Shown: positions 15,762 to 24,579 of the stretch, piece by piece
How positions within the stretch are numbered: position 1 is the stretch's first letter
How the letters are laid out: each line of letters starts with the position of its first letter
Source of the DNA: Thermomonas sp. XSG
Lineage (GTDB): Bacteria; Pseudomonadota; Gammaproteobacteria; Xanthomonadales; Xanthomonadaceae
Assembly (NCBI RefSeq): GCF_014678725.1
Contig: NZ_CP061497.1
Coordinates: forward strand, 2,124,001-2,188,000
DNA length: 64,000 nt
Direction of reading: 5' to 3'
The notes under the pieces: generated by a model
The model's input: only the letters and a program-made list of their open reading frames with translations
Databases searched by the model: none
Told to the model about the DNA's origin: nothing
Translations under genes and position numbers: made by a program

Positions 15762-17648
15762 ATGAATTTCTTCGAGCACCAAGCCAATGCGCGCCGCGCT
15801 TCGGCGCGGCTGGTTTTCCTGTTCGGGCTGGCGGTGGCCGGCATCGTGGCCGCGGTCGATCTGGCCGCCTGGCTGGTCGCGCCATCGTGGAAGATGCTGG
15901 CCTTCACCACCGGGATCACCCTGCTGACGATCCTGTTCGGCTCGCTCTATCGCATCGCCAGCCTGGGCGGTGGAGGCGAGGTGGTCGCCCAGCAGATGGG
16001 CGGCACGCTGGTGCCGGCGGACACCACCGACCTGTCGCTGCGGCGGCTGCGCAACGTGGTGGAGGAAATCGCCATCGCCTCCGGCGTGCCGGTGCCCAAG
16101 CTCTACGTGCTGGAGGAGGAGGCCGGCATCAACGCCTTCGCCGCCGGCTTCAGCCCGTCCGATGCGGTGGTGGCGGTGACCCGCGGCACCCTGGAGCGGC
16201 TCAACCGCGACGAGCTGCAGGGCGTGATCGCGCACGAGTTCAGCCACATCCTCAATGGCGACATGCGGCTCAACGTGCGCTTGATCGGGGTGCTGTTCGG
16301 GATCCTGATGATCGGCCTGATCGGCCGCAAGGTGCTGGAATACGGCCGCTTCGGTGGCAGCCGCAACAAGAACGCCGGCGCCCTGCTGGTGGCCGCGCTG
16401 GTGGCGATGGTGATCGGCTACGTGGGACTGTTCTTCGGCCGACTGATCAAGGCAGGGGTCAGCCGCTCGCGCGAGCGGTTGGCCGACGCCAGCGCGGTCC
16501 AGTTCACCCGCCAGACCGCGGGGCTGGCCGGGGCGCTGAAGAAGATCGCAGGGGTGGGCGAGGGTTCGCGGCTCAGCCACCGCGGCGACGCCGAAGAGGT
16601 CAGCCACATGCTGTTCGGCGACGGGGTGGGTTTTTCCAGCCTGTTCGCCACCCATCCGCCGCTGCTGGAACGCATCCGCGCGCTCGAGCCGGGTTTCCGC
16701 GACGAACAACTCGAGCGCCTTCGCGCCGAATGGCGCGCTGTCCCGCCGGATGGACTGCAGGAAGACATCGCACTGGGTCTGGTCGATGCCGGGGCCGCGG
16801 CGTTGCCGGGTTTGCGCGAACGGGTACGGGTGTCGCCCCCGCGCGTGGCCGCGCAGGTGGCCACGCCGGCGTCCGATGACTACCGCCGCGCCGATGCGAT
16901 CGTCGATGCGGTCCCCGAGGCGCTGCGCGACCTGGCTCGCGATCGCGAGACGGTGATGGCGCTGCTGCTGGCGCTGCTGCTGGCGGAAGCCGACGACGTG
17001 ATGGACGCGCAGCGCAAGGTGATCGCCGAGCGACTCGGCGACGGAGCTGCCGATCACGCCCTGCGCATCCACCAGCAGCTGACCGCCGACCTGCACCCGG
17101 CCCTGCGGTTGCCGCTGGCGGCGCTGGCCTTCCCGGTGTTGCGGCTGCGTCCGCGCCCGCAGCTGGAGCGATTCCTCGATACCGTGCGGGCCGTTATCGA
17201 TGCCGACGGCCAGGTCTCGCTGTTCGAATACTGCCTGGCGCAGCTGCTGCAGGTGCAGGTGCGCGAATCACTGGATCCCGCACGCTATGCCCGCTTCGGC
17301 CGACGCAAGCCCGGCAACGTGCGCAATGAATTCGCCACCCTGCTGGCGGTGGTGGCGCGCAGCGGCCACGACGATGAGGCAGCCGCGCGCCGCGCCTATC
17401 TCGCCGGGCTGCAGCGCGTGCTGCCGCGCGACCACCTGGCCTATGCGCCGCCCGCGGCAGGCGTGCAGGCGCTGGACGCGGTTTGGGAGCCGCTGGACGC
17501 GCTGGACCCGCTGGCCAAGCAGGCGCTGGTGGAGGCGGTCACCGATGCGATCAGCAGCGACGGCCGCGTCAGCGTGGCCGAAGCCGAGCTGCTGCGCACG
17601 ATCTGCGGCGTGCTCCACTGCCCGCTGCCGCCGATGCTGGGTGAGTGA
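15762..17648 (+). CDS. M48 family zinc metallopeptidase with long C-terminal extension
   Basis: Membrane protease of 628 residues. Two helices come first (about 20-65). The M48 domain has zinc motif HEFSH (context GVIAHEFSHILNGD, about residue 160) and the third ligand region SRERLADASAVQF. Two further helices lie around residues 175-225. The last ~330 residues (from about 300) form an acidic helical region that I do not recognise and that ordinary HtpX (about 290 residues) lacks. Partnered with lemA upstream, an association common in Proteobacteria. Substrates are unknown. Confidence 0.9.
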   Translation: MNFFEHQANARRASARLVFLFGLAVAGIVAAVDLAAWLVAPSWKMLAFTTGITLLTILFGSLYRIASLGGGGEVVAQQMGGTLVPADTTDLSLRRLRNVVEEIAIASGVPVPKLYVLEEEAGINAFAAGFSPSDAVVAVTRGTLERLNRDELQGVIAHEFSHILNGDMRLNVRLIGVLFGILMIGLIGRKVLEYGRFGGSRNKNAGALLVAALVAMVIGYVGLFFGRLIKAGVSRSRERLADASAVQFTRQTAGLAGALKKIAGVGEGSRLSHRGDAEEVSHMLFGDGVGFSSLFATHPPLLERIRALEPGFRDEQLERLRAEWRAVPPDGLQEDIALGLVDAGAAALPGLRERVRVSPPRVAAQVATPASDDYRRADAIVDAVPEALRDLARDRETVMALLLALLLAEADDVMDAQRKVIAERLGDGAADHALRIHQQLTADLHPALRLPLAALAFPVLRLRPRPQLERFLDTVRAVIDADGQVSLFEYCLAQLLQVQVRESLDPARYARFGRRKPGNVRNEFATLLAVVARSGHDDEAAARRAYLAGLQRVLPRDHLAYAPPAAGVQALDAVWEPLDALDPLAKQALVEAVTDAISSDGRVSVAEAELLRTICGVLHCPLPPMLGE

Positions 17649-17693
17649 GGGTTGCCACTGCGCACTGTCGCAGGGGGTGCAGCGCGGGGTTGA

Positions 17694-19274
17694 TCAGGTT
17701 GCCTTGATCAGGTCCGCCGCCCGCTCCGCAATCATGATCGTCGGCGCGTTGGTGTTGCCACCCGGCAGGTCCGGCATCACCGAGGCGTCAACCACGCGCA
17801 GGCCGTCCACGCCGCGCACGCGCAGCTGCGGGTCGACCACCGCGGTGTCGTCGCTGCCCATCCGGCAGGTTCCGATGGGGTGGTAGACGGTTTCGGCGCG
17901 GTTGCGCACGAACTCGAGGAACTCGGCGTCGGTACGCGGGGGCGTGGCGGGGAAGATCGGCGCGCCGCGATAGGGATCGAATGCCTTCTGCGCCAGGATT
18001 TCCAGCGACAGTTTTGCGCATTCCACCAGCATGCGGCGGTCGAAACCTTCCGCATCGCCAAGGTAGTTGGGGTCGATGATCGGCTTGTCGGCGGCGCGGT
18101 TGCTGGCCAGCCGCACGCTGCCGCGGCTGCGCGGGCGCAGGAAGCAGGCGTGCAGGGTGTATCCGTCGCCGCGCAGGCGGTTGCGGCCGTGGTCGTCGAT
18201 CATTGCCGGGATGAAGTGCAGCTGGATGTCGGCGCGCGCATCCTGCGCCAGGCGGGAGCGCACGAAGCCCGCGCCCTCCGCCACGTTGCTGGTGCCCGGA
18301 CCCTGATGTCCGCCGAGGTAATACTGCAGCGCGGTCTTGACCTCGCTGATGCGGTCGTAGCTGATCGGCTGGGTGCAGTGCTGCAGGGTGGTGACGTCGA
18401 GGTGGTCCTGCAGGTTGGCGCCGACGCCGGGCGCATCGTGCAGGACCTCGATGCCCATCCGGCGCAGTTCGTCGGCGGGGCCGATGCCGGACAGCATCAG
18501 CAGCTGCGGTGAATTGATCGCGCCGCCGCTGAGGATCACTTCGCGCGCGGCCTCGAAATGGAAACCCTGGCCCTTGATCGAGCAGACCACGCCGTTGGCG
18601 CGGCCGCGTTCGAAGGTGATCCGGCTGACCTCGGCGTGTGTGCGGATGGTCAGGTTGGGGCGCGCTTTCGCCGGGTCGAGGTAGGCCACCGCCGCCGAGC
18701 AGCGCGCGCCGTCGCGCTGGGTGACCTGGTACAGGCCCACGCCTTCCTGCCGGGCGCCGTTGAAGTCGTCGTTGAGGCCCAGCCCGGCCTGCCGGCCGGC
18801 TTCGACGAAGACGCGGGTGAGCGGGTTGACGTGGCGCAGATCGGACACGCACAGCGGGCCATCGGCGCCATGCCATGCGTCTTCGCCGCGGGCATTGCCT
18901 TCGGATCTGCGGAAGTAGGGCAGCACGTTGTCCCAGTGCCAGCCGCTGGCGCCGCCGGCCGCCCAGGCGTCGTAGTCGGCGGCGACGCCGCGGATGTAGC
19001 ACATCGCGTTGATCGAGCTGGAGCCGCCCAGCAGCTTGCCGCGCGGGCACCACAGCACCCGCCCGCCCAGCTGTGGCTGCGGCACGGTGGCGTAGTCCCA
19101 GTTGATCGATTTCAGCCCGGCGATGCGGGCAAGGCCGGCGGGCATGTGCACGAACGGGTGCCAGTCGCGGCCGCCCGCTTCCAGCAGCAGCACCTTGGCC
19201 GCCGGGTCCTCGCTCAGGCGGTTGGCCAGGACGCAGCCGGCAGAACCGGCGCCGATGATGATGTAGTCGTACAC
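17694..19274 (-). CDS. GMC-family FAD-dependent oxidoreductase (choline/alcohol dehydrogenase type)
   Basis: A 526-residue flavoprotein that oxidises an alcohol. It has the N-terminal FAD Rossmann motif YIIIGAGSAGCVLANRLSE (residues 4-22), then LLLEAGGRDW, GGSSSINAMCYIRG (GMC signature 1 region), SGGAINSPQLLMLSGIGP (signature 2) and the C-terminal HPIGTCRMG with DLPGGNTNAP. The motifs suit BetA/AlkJ-like enzymes; no choline-specific neighbour (betB, betI) is present, so the alcohol is unknown. The GTG start has AGGGGG just upstream; upstream extension of the frame has no protein-like character. It is divergent from the transporter gene, with 123 bp between. Confidence 0.9.
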   Translation of the reverse strand: MYDYIIIGAGSAGCVLANRLSEDPAAKVLLLEAGGRDWHPFVHMPAGLARIAGLKSINWDYATVPQPQLGGRVLWCPRGKLLGGSSSINAMCYIRGVAADYDAWAAGGASGWHWDNVLPYFRRSEGNARGEDAWHGADGPLCVSDLRHVNPLTRVFVEAGRQAGLGLNDDFNGARQEGVGLYQVTQRDGARCSAAVAYLDPAKARPNLTIRTHAEVSRITFERGRANGVVCSIKGQGFHFEAAREVILSGGAINSPQLLMLSGIGPADELRRMGIEVLHDAPGVGANLQDHLDVTTLQHCTQPISYDRISEVKTALQYYLGGHQGPGTSNVAEGAGFVRSRLAQDARADIQLHFIPAMIDDHGRNRLRGDGYTLHACFLRPRSRGSVRLASNRAADKPIIDPNYLGDAEGFDRRMLVECAKLSLEILAQKAFDPYRGAPIFPATPPRTDAEFLEFVRNRAETVYHPIGTCRMGSDDTAVVDPQLRVRGVDGLRVVDASVMPDLPGGNTNAPTIMIAERAADLIKAT

Positions 19275-19397
19275 GTGCGCCCCCTGCGATGACCGACCGA
19301 ACGTATGCGCCGCTGCTAGAGCAAATGCTCTTTGGCGGGGTGGCGCGGACGGGCCTCCAGCGGTTACCGTTGCGCACCGTTCCGCCTTCCGGCAGCC

Positions 19398-20744
19398 ATG
19401 TCCCAACGCCCCGCCGTCGCAGGCAGTTTCGGTCGCTTCAAAGCAGCACTCGGCGATTCGCCGCCGCTGCTGTGGTCGTTCCTGTACTTCTTCTGCCTGC
19501 TCACCGGCTATTACGTGCTGCGCCCGGTGCGCGAGGCGATGGGCGCGTCCAGCGACGTGGCCGCGCTGTTCCCGCCGTCGATGATCGCGTTCTTTGCCGA
19601 GCGCGGCGTGGTACTGAAAGACCTGCAGCTGCAGGTGCTGTTCACCTGCACCTTCCTGATCATGCTGGCGCTGCAGCCGGTGTACGGCTGGCTGGTCAGC
19701 CGCTGGCCGCGGCGGGTGTTTCTGCCGACGGTGTACGGCTTCTTCATCGCCACCCTGCTGCTGTTCTACGTCGCCTTCGACAGCGGCATGCCCGGGCGCG
19801 GGATGGCGTTCTTCCTGTGGATCACGGTATTCAACCTGTTCGCGGTGGCGGTGTTCTGGAGCTTCATGGCCGATGTCTTCAGCGATGCCGAAGCGCGCCG
19901 CAGCTACGGCTACATCGGCGCCGCCGGCACCGTGGGCGCGATCCTCGGCCCGACGTTGACCCGTATGCTGGTCGAGCGCGTGGGCATCGCCAACCTGATG
20001 CTGGTGTCGGCCGCGTTCCTGGTGCTGTGCGTGGTCTGCCTGCTGCGGTTGCGCCATTACGCGGTGCAGCGCGAGGCCAGCCGCCGGCTGGCCAGCGGCG
20101 AGGTGCCGATGGGCGGGGCGGTATGGGCCGGCCTGAAACTGGTGGCCAGCGAGCCGCTGCTGCGCTGGCTGGCGCTGCTGTGCGTGCTGGGGGTGGGAGT
20201 GGGGACGCTGCTGTACAACGAGCAGGCCGCGATCGTGCGCCAGTTCTATCCCGACCCGAAGGCGGCGACCGCCTACTACGCCAGCATCGACTTGGCGGTG
20301 AACGGGGTGACCCTGCTGGTGCAGCTGTTCGTCACCCGCGCGCTGCTGTCGCGCTTCGGCATCACCCCGGCGCTGCTGATCCCGGGTTTCGCCATTGTGC
20401 TCGGCTACGCCGCACTGGCGGCATCGCCGCTGCCGCTGCTGGTGGCGGTGGTGCAGGTGATGACCCGCAGTGGCGAGTTCGCGCTGGGCAAGCCGGCGCG
20501 CGAAACCATCTACACCCGGGTGGCGCGCGAGTGGCGCTACAAGGCCGGCGCGGCGATCGACACGGTGATCTACCGGGGCGGCGACCTGACCTTCGTGTGG
20601 ACGCACAAGCTGCTGGCGGGATTCGGTTCCACCGCGGTATTCGGCGTCGGCCTGCTGGTGGCGTGCGGGTTCACGTTCAGCGCGTGGCGGGTCTCGGCCG
20701 AGGCGAAGAAGCTGCCCGACGCACGCGCACCGGACGGCGGCTGA
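19398..20744 (+). CDS. MFS-type transporter, NTP/NDP exchanger-like family
   Basis: Inner-membrane protein of 448 residues with about twelve helices. The N-terminal FLYFFCLLTGYYVLRPVREAMG is characteristic of proteins annotated as Tlc-like 'NTP/NDP exchange transporter' or distant MFS in free-living bacteria. RSYGYIGAAGTVGAILGP and GKPARETIYTRVAREWRYKAG are further conserved loops of this group. In free-living hosts its substrate is not established and nucleotide exchange should not be assumed. The ATG at 19398 is preferred to an upstream in-frame start at 19332, which would add a hydrophilic, arginine-rich lead. Confidence 0.75.
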   Translation: MSQRPAVAGSFGRFKAALGDSPPLLWSFLYFFCLLTGYYVLRPVREAMGASSDVAALFPPSMIAFFAERGVVLKDLQLQVLFTCTFLIMLALQPVYGWLVSRWPRRVFLPTVYGFFIATLLLFYVAFDSGMPGRGMAFFLWITVFNLFAVAVFWSFMADVFSDAEARRSYGYIGAAGTVGAILGPTLTRMLVERVGIANLMLVSAAFLVLCVVCLLRLRHYAVQREASRRLASGEVPMGGAVWAGLKLVASEPLLRWLALLCVLGVGVGTLLYNEQAAIVRQFYPDPKAATAYYASIDLAVNGVTLLVQLFVTRALLSRFGITPALLIPGFAIVLGYAALAASPLPLLVAVVQVMTRSGEFALGKPARETIYTRVAREWRYKAGAAIDTVIYRGGDLTFVWTHKLLAGFGSTAVFGVGLLVACGFTFSAWRVSAEAKKLPDARAPDGG

Positions 20745-20757
20745 GCGCGCTGCCGGC

Positions 20758-21219
20758 TCAACCCTTCGGCGAGATCCACATCGCGATGGTGGCCTTGAAC
20801 ACCGCCTCGCCCGCCGGATTCTCCACCACGACCTCGAACGGAAGTTCGTAGCCCCCGGCGGCTTCGCGCGGCGGGAACGCCGGGGTGGCGGTGGCGCGCA
20901 TCGTACCCACCGCCTTCTTCAGGTAGGCCACGGTCATGCCCTTGGGTATCCAGCGCATCGACGTCGGGATGCTGGCGTCGCAGGCCAGTCCGCCGGTGAA
21001 TTCGGCGAGGTTGCACAGGGCGATCGCGTGCACCGTGCCGATGTGGTTGGTCACCGCGCGCCGGTGCCTGAGGGTGGCGATGCAGCGGCCCGGTTCCAGC
21101 ACTTCGATCCGCGGCGCGATGCTGGAAAAGTACGGCGCCTTCCAGCACACCAGGCGCGAAAACAGCCAGCGGCCCGCGGGCCAGTGGGCAAGGGATCGAT
21201 AGCTCGAGAGGACGGACAC
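20758..21219 (-). CDS. Hotdog-fold protein, DUF4442 type (thioesterase-like)
   Basis: A 153-residue protein with features of the DUF4442 hotdog family. It shows an RIEVLEPGRCIATLRHRRAVTNHIGTVHA strand-helix segment with the conserved NHIGT-HA, and a C-terminal YELPFEVVVENPAGEAVFKATIAMWI strand pair. Probably binds or hydrolyses an acyl-thioester. It lies 49 bp downstream of fadE on the same strand, which supports a role with acyl-CoAs, possibly as part of the fadE transcript. Confidence 0.8.
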   Translation of the reverse strand: MSVLSSYRSLAHWPAGRWLFSRLVCWKAPYFSSIAPRIEVLEPGRCIATLRHRRAVTNHIGTVHAIALCNLAEFTGGLACDASIPTSMRWIPKGMTVAYLKKAVGTMRATATPAFPPREAAGGYELPFEVVVENPAGEAVFKATIAMWISPKG

Positions 21220-21268
21220 GGCAGCGTGCGCAGCGCCGCCCCGGCCTTTGGCCGGGACGGCTGCGAGG

Positions 21269-23740
21269 TCAGGCGACTGCCCGCCGGCTGTCGGCGTGAT
21301 GGTCGTAATAGCTCGCCGCGCGCAGTTCGTGGGCGTCGAAGTCGTCCACCGTGATGGTGTCCAGGGTGATCGCGTGCAGCTCTTCCAGCTGCTTGCGCTC
21401 CTCGGCGGAGATCCAGCCTTCGCGCACGCCCTCGTCCAGCTGCGAGGCGAACTCCAGTGCCTCGATGCCCTTGGCCTTCAGCGCCTTCTGGAACTTGCGC
21501 TCCACCGGTTCGGCCAGGATCGCCTTGGCCAGGTAGCTGTTGATGCGCCCGCCCGGGTTGTGCTCGCCCGGGGTCAGGAACACGCCGTTGGCCAGCCGCT
21601 CGCGCGCCTCGTTCGGCGCCATCAGCAGCATCGCCACGCGATGGCACAGGCGGTCGCCCGGGGCCACCGCACGACGGCCCAGCGGGAACACCAGCGGCCA
21701 CAGCAGCCAGCCCAGCGGTTTGATCGGGAAGTTGCGCAGCGCCTGCGACAGTGCAAGCTCGATCTCGTAGGCGCTGTTGTGGAAGGCCCAGGCCAGCAGC
21801 GGCTTGTCGGCCTCCGGGCAGCCTTCGTCATGGTGCCGCTTGAGCACCGCGCCCATCATGTAGAGGTGGCTGAGCACGTCGCCGAGGCGGCCGGACAGCG
21901 ATTCCTTGAACTTCAGCCGGCCACCCAGCGCGCCCAGCGACACGTCCGTGAGCAGTGCCAGGTTGGCGGCGTAGCGGTTGAGCTTGCGGAAGAACTTCCT
22001 GGTGTAGGCATCGCCCGCGGTCGCCTGCAGGCGCGAGCCGGTCAGGCCCAGCCAGAACGAGCGCACCGCGTTCGAGATCGCGCCGCCGACGTGCGCATAC
22101 AGCGCGCCGTCCAGCGCCTCCAGCCCGGCCTTCGCGTCCGGGTCCTGCGCTGCGCGCATTTCCTTGAGGATGTACGGATGGCAGAGGATCGAGCCCTGGC
22201 CGAAGATCAGCAGGCTGCGGGTCATGATGTTGGCGCCTTCCACCGTGATGGCGATGGGCGCGGCCTGCCACGAACGGCCGGCGAAGTTGCGCGGGCCGAG
22301 GATGATGCCCTTGCCGCCGATCACATCCATGATGTCCTTGGCGATGTCGCGGCCGGCATTGGTGCAGTGGTACTTGGCGATCGCCGACGGCACCGACGGC
22401 ACGTCGCCGCGATCCACCGCCGCCGCGGTGGCCTGCGACAGCGCACTGATCGCATAGGCCTTGCCGCCGATCCGCGCCAGTGCTTCCTCCACGCCCTCGA
22501 AGCGGCCCACCGGCAGGCCGAACTGCTTGCGGATGCGCGCGTAGGCGCCGGTCACCACCGCGCCGGCCTTGGCGCCGCCGCTGGCGGTGGAGGGCAGGGT
22601 GATCGAGCGGCCCACGGCCAGGCACTCGTTGAGCATGTTCCAGCCCTTGCCGGCCATGTCCACGCCGCCGATCAGCTGGCTGAGCGGGATGAACACTTCC
22701 TTGCCGCGCACCGGGCCGTTCTGGAACGGCGAATTCAGCGGGAAGTGGCGGCGGCCGACGTCGACACCCTCGGTGTCGCGCGGCAGCAGCGCCAGGGTGA
22801 TGCCGATGTCGCGGGTATCGCCGATCAGGCCGTCCGGGTCGTACATGCGGAAGGCCAGGCCGATCAGGGTGGAGACCGGTGCCAGGGTGATGTAGCGCTT
22901 GTCGAAGGTCAGGCGCAGGCCCAGCACGTTGGCGCCGTTCCATTCGCCCTTGCAGACGATGCCGAAGTCGGGGATCGAGGTCGCATCCGAGCCGGCGAAC
23001 GGTCCGGTCAGGCCGAAGCAGGGCACTTCCTGACCGATCGCCAGCCGCGGCAGGTAGTAGTCCTTCTGCTCCTGGGTGCCGTAGTGGTTGATCAGTTCAC
23101 CGGGGCCCAGCGAGTTGGGCACGCCGACGGTGGCGCTGACCACGCTGGAAATCGAGGCGAGTTTCTGGATCACCTTGTGGTGGGCCAGGGCGGAGAAACC
23201 CAGGCCACCGTACTGCTTGGGAATGATCATCCCGAAGAACTTGTTGCGCTTGATGAAGTCCCACAGCTCCGGCGGCAGGTCGGCGTGGACGTGGGTGATC
23301 TCCCAGTCGTTGATCTGCTTGCACAGCTCCTCCACCGGGCCGTCCAGGAAGGCCTGTTCCTCGGCGGTCAGCTGGGGCTTGGGATAGGCCAGCAGCTTGG
23401 TCCAGTCGGGCTTGCCGGAGAACAGGTCGCCTTCGAAGCCGACCGAGCCGGTTTCCAGCGCGATCTTCTCGGTCTGCGACAACGGCGGCAGCGCCTTGCG
23501 CAGGAAGCCCAGCGCCGGTGCCGTCAGCAGCGGTTTGCGGATCGCCGGCACCAGCAGCGGCACGGCGACCAGCGCCACCAGCACTGCGGCGACGGCGGTG
23601 GCGGTCGCATTGGCGCCCAGCAGCCAGCAGGCCACCAGCAGAGTGACGGTCAGCGCGGCCCAGACCGCAAGCCGCAGCCGATGGTAGGCGGCGAACGCGC
23701 CCGCGGCGAAGATGACGATGAAAGGCAGGACGAAGCTCAT
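21269..23740 (-). CDS. fadE: FadE, membrane-associated acyl-CoA dehydrogenase
   Basis: First enzyme of fatty-acid beta-oxidation, oxidising acyl-CoA to 2-enoyl-CoA with FAD. The 823-residue length matches E. coli-type FadE (about 815). Two N-terminal membrane helices (about residues 1-60) precede the ACAD fold. Visible blocks are FGMIIPKQYGGLGFSALAHH, SATVGVPNSLGPGELINHYGTQEQKDYYLP, FGLTGPFAGSDATSIPD and the C-terminal DUF1974 region (ALLTDVSLGALGGRLKFKESLSGRLGD, PPGGRINSYL-like GGRINSYLAKAIL). GGGAG precedes the ATG. The promoter carries a palindrome overlapping its -10, next to a divergent TetR gene. Confidence 0.95.
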   Translation of the reverse strand: MSFVLPFIVIFAAGAFAAYHRLRLAVWAALTVTLLVACWLLGANATATAVAAVLVALVAVPLLVPAIRKPLLTAPALGFLRKALPPLSQTEKIALETGSVGFEGDLFSGKPDWTKLLAYPKPQLTAEEQAFLDGPVEELCKQINDWEITHVHADLPPELWDFIKRNKFFGMIIPKQYGGLGFSALAHHKVIQKLASISSVVSATVGVPNSLGPGELINHYGTQEQKDYYLPRLAIGQEVPCFGLTGPFAGSDATSIPDFGIVCKGEWNGANVLGLRLTFDKRYITLAPVSTLIGLAFRMYDPDGLIGDTRDIGITLALLPRDTEGVDVGRRHFPLNSPFQNGPVRGKEVFIPLSQLIGGVDMAGKGWNMLNECLAVGRSITLPSTASGGAKAGAVVTGAYARIRKQFGLPVGRFEGVEEALARIGGKAYAISALSQATAAAVDRGDVPSVPSAIAKYHCTNAGRDIAKDIMDVIGGKGIILGPRNFAGRSWQAAPIAITVEGANIMTRSLLIFGQGSILCHPYILKEMRAAQDPDAKAGLEALDGALYAHVGGAISNAVRSFWLGLTGSRLQATAGDAYTRKFFRKLNRYAANLALLTDVSLGALGGRLKFKESLSGRLGDVLSHLYMMGAVLKRHHDEGCPEADKPLLAWAFHNSAYEIELALSQALRNFPIKPLGWLLWPLVFPLGRRAVAPGDRLCHRVAMLLMAPNEARERLANGVFLTPGEHNPGGRINSYLAKAILAEPVERKFQKALKAKGIEALEFASQLDEGVREGWISAEERKQLEELHAITLDTITVDDFDAHELRAASYYDHHADSRRAVA

Positions 23741-23807
23741 GGCGGGGCTCCCGGTAGCACGGCGGTCATGGGGCGGCAGGCATTGCGCGCGGGGCGCATC
23801 CTGCCTA

Positions 23808-23846
23808 CCATACGGGCTAGTATGGCGCTTGCGGCGAGACTGTCAA
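23808..23846 (-). promoter_or_regulatory. fadE promoter with overlapping 18-bp palindromic operator
   Basis: On the minus strand TTGACA (forward TGTCAA, 23841-23846) is followed by a 16-nt spacer and CATACT (forward 23819-23824). The palindrome CCATAC-N6-GTATGG (23808-23825) covers the -10 element. A TetR dimer bound here would block fadE. A looser pair of the same half-sites (CATAC 23872-23876, GTATG 23893-23897, 16 nt apart) lies just before the tetR start and could serve autoregulation. Confidence 0.65.
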
Positions 23847-23911
23847 CGCGCAAAACCGAGTGAAAACTCAGCATACTGCCCCCGTCGACAGCGTATGGAA
23901 CGAGCGTCACG

Positions 23912-24490
23912 ATGACCGGAACCGCACCACGCAGCGGGCGCCTGAGCGCCGACGACTGGGCCCGCGAGGCACTGGACCAGATCGCCGAACAGGGCGTGGC
24001 GTCGGTGGCGGTGGAGCCGCTGGCGCGCCGGCTGGGGGTCACCAAGGGCAGTTTCTACTGGCATTTCCCCTCCCGCGACGCGCTGCTGCAGGCGGCACTG
24101 GAACGATGGGAACGCGACGAACAGAATGCCTACGGCGCGCTGGAATCGATCGGCGATGCCACCGAGCGCCTGCGCACGCTGTTCCGCCTGATCGCACAGC
24201 ACAACAAGACCCACATCATCTATTCCGAGCTGCTCAAGGCCGGCGGTCATCCCGCGGTGGATGCGGTACTGGGGCACGTGCTGGAGCGCCGCATCGGGTT
24301 CCTGTTCACCTCGTTCCGCCAGGCCGGCCTGAGCCAGAAGGACGCGCTCAACCGCGCGCGCATGACCTACGCGATGTACGTGGGGGTGCTGCAGCTGGAG
24401 CTGCCCAGGTTCCAGGCCCGCCAGCCCATCGAAGGCTTCGACGGCTACGTCGAACACATGATGGCGACACTGGTGCCACAGAAGAAGTGA
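23912..24490 (+). CDS. TetR/AcrR family regulator, likely of fadE
   Basis: A 192-residue one-component repressor. The N-terminal helix-turn-helix is clear (ALDQIAEQGVASVAVEPLARRLGVTKGSFYWHFPSRDALL, about residues 20-58). The C-terminal ligand domain has no diagnostic motif, but the divergent fadE gene and the palindrome between them suggest an acyl-CoA or fatty-acid effector, as for FadR/PsrA-type TetR proteins. The ligand is inference only. It ends 89 bp before pckG on the same strand. Confidence 0.88.
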   Translation: MTGTAPRSGRLSADDWAREALDQIAEQGVASVAVEPLARRLGVTKGSFYWHFPSRDALLQAALERWERDEQNAYGALESIGDATERLRTLFRLIAQHNKTHIIYSELLKAGGHPAVDAVLGHVLERRIGFLFTSFRQAGLSQKDALNRARMTYAMYVGVLQLELPRFQARQPIEGFDGYVEHMMATLVPQKK

Positions 24491-24579
24491 TCGCCGCCGC
24501 GCGGCGCGACGGGCGCTGCACGGCGTTTTCTGCAAACGATTTCAATGACTGCCCGTGACCGGCGAAGGATTCCGACTTC

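Noticed and set aside
19275-20606. N-terminal extension of the GMC oxidoreductase frame
   Set aside because: The upstream part is antisense to the transporter; the FAD motif begins right after a GTG with a strong ribosome-binding site.
19289-20851. 520-codon plus-strand frame overlapping the transporter
   Set aside because: Different frame of the transporter gene; Arg/Gly/Ala-rich without motifs, while the overlapping frame has twelve helices.
21248-23863. 871-codon plus-strand frame
   Set aside because: Antisense to fadE; GC-rich shadow frame with His/Arg/Gln-rich composition.
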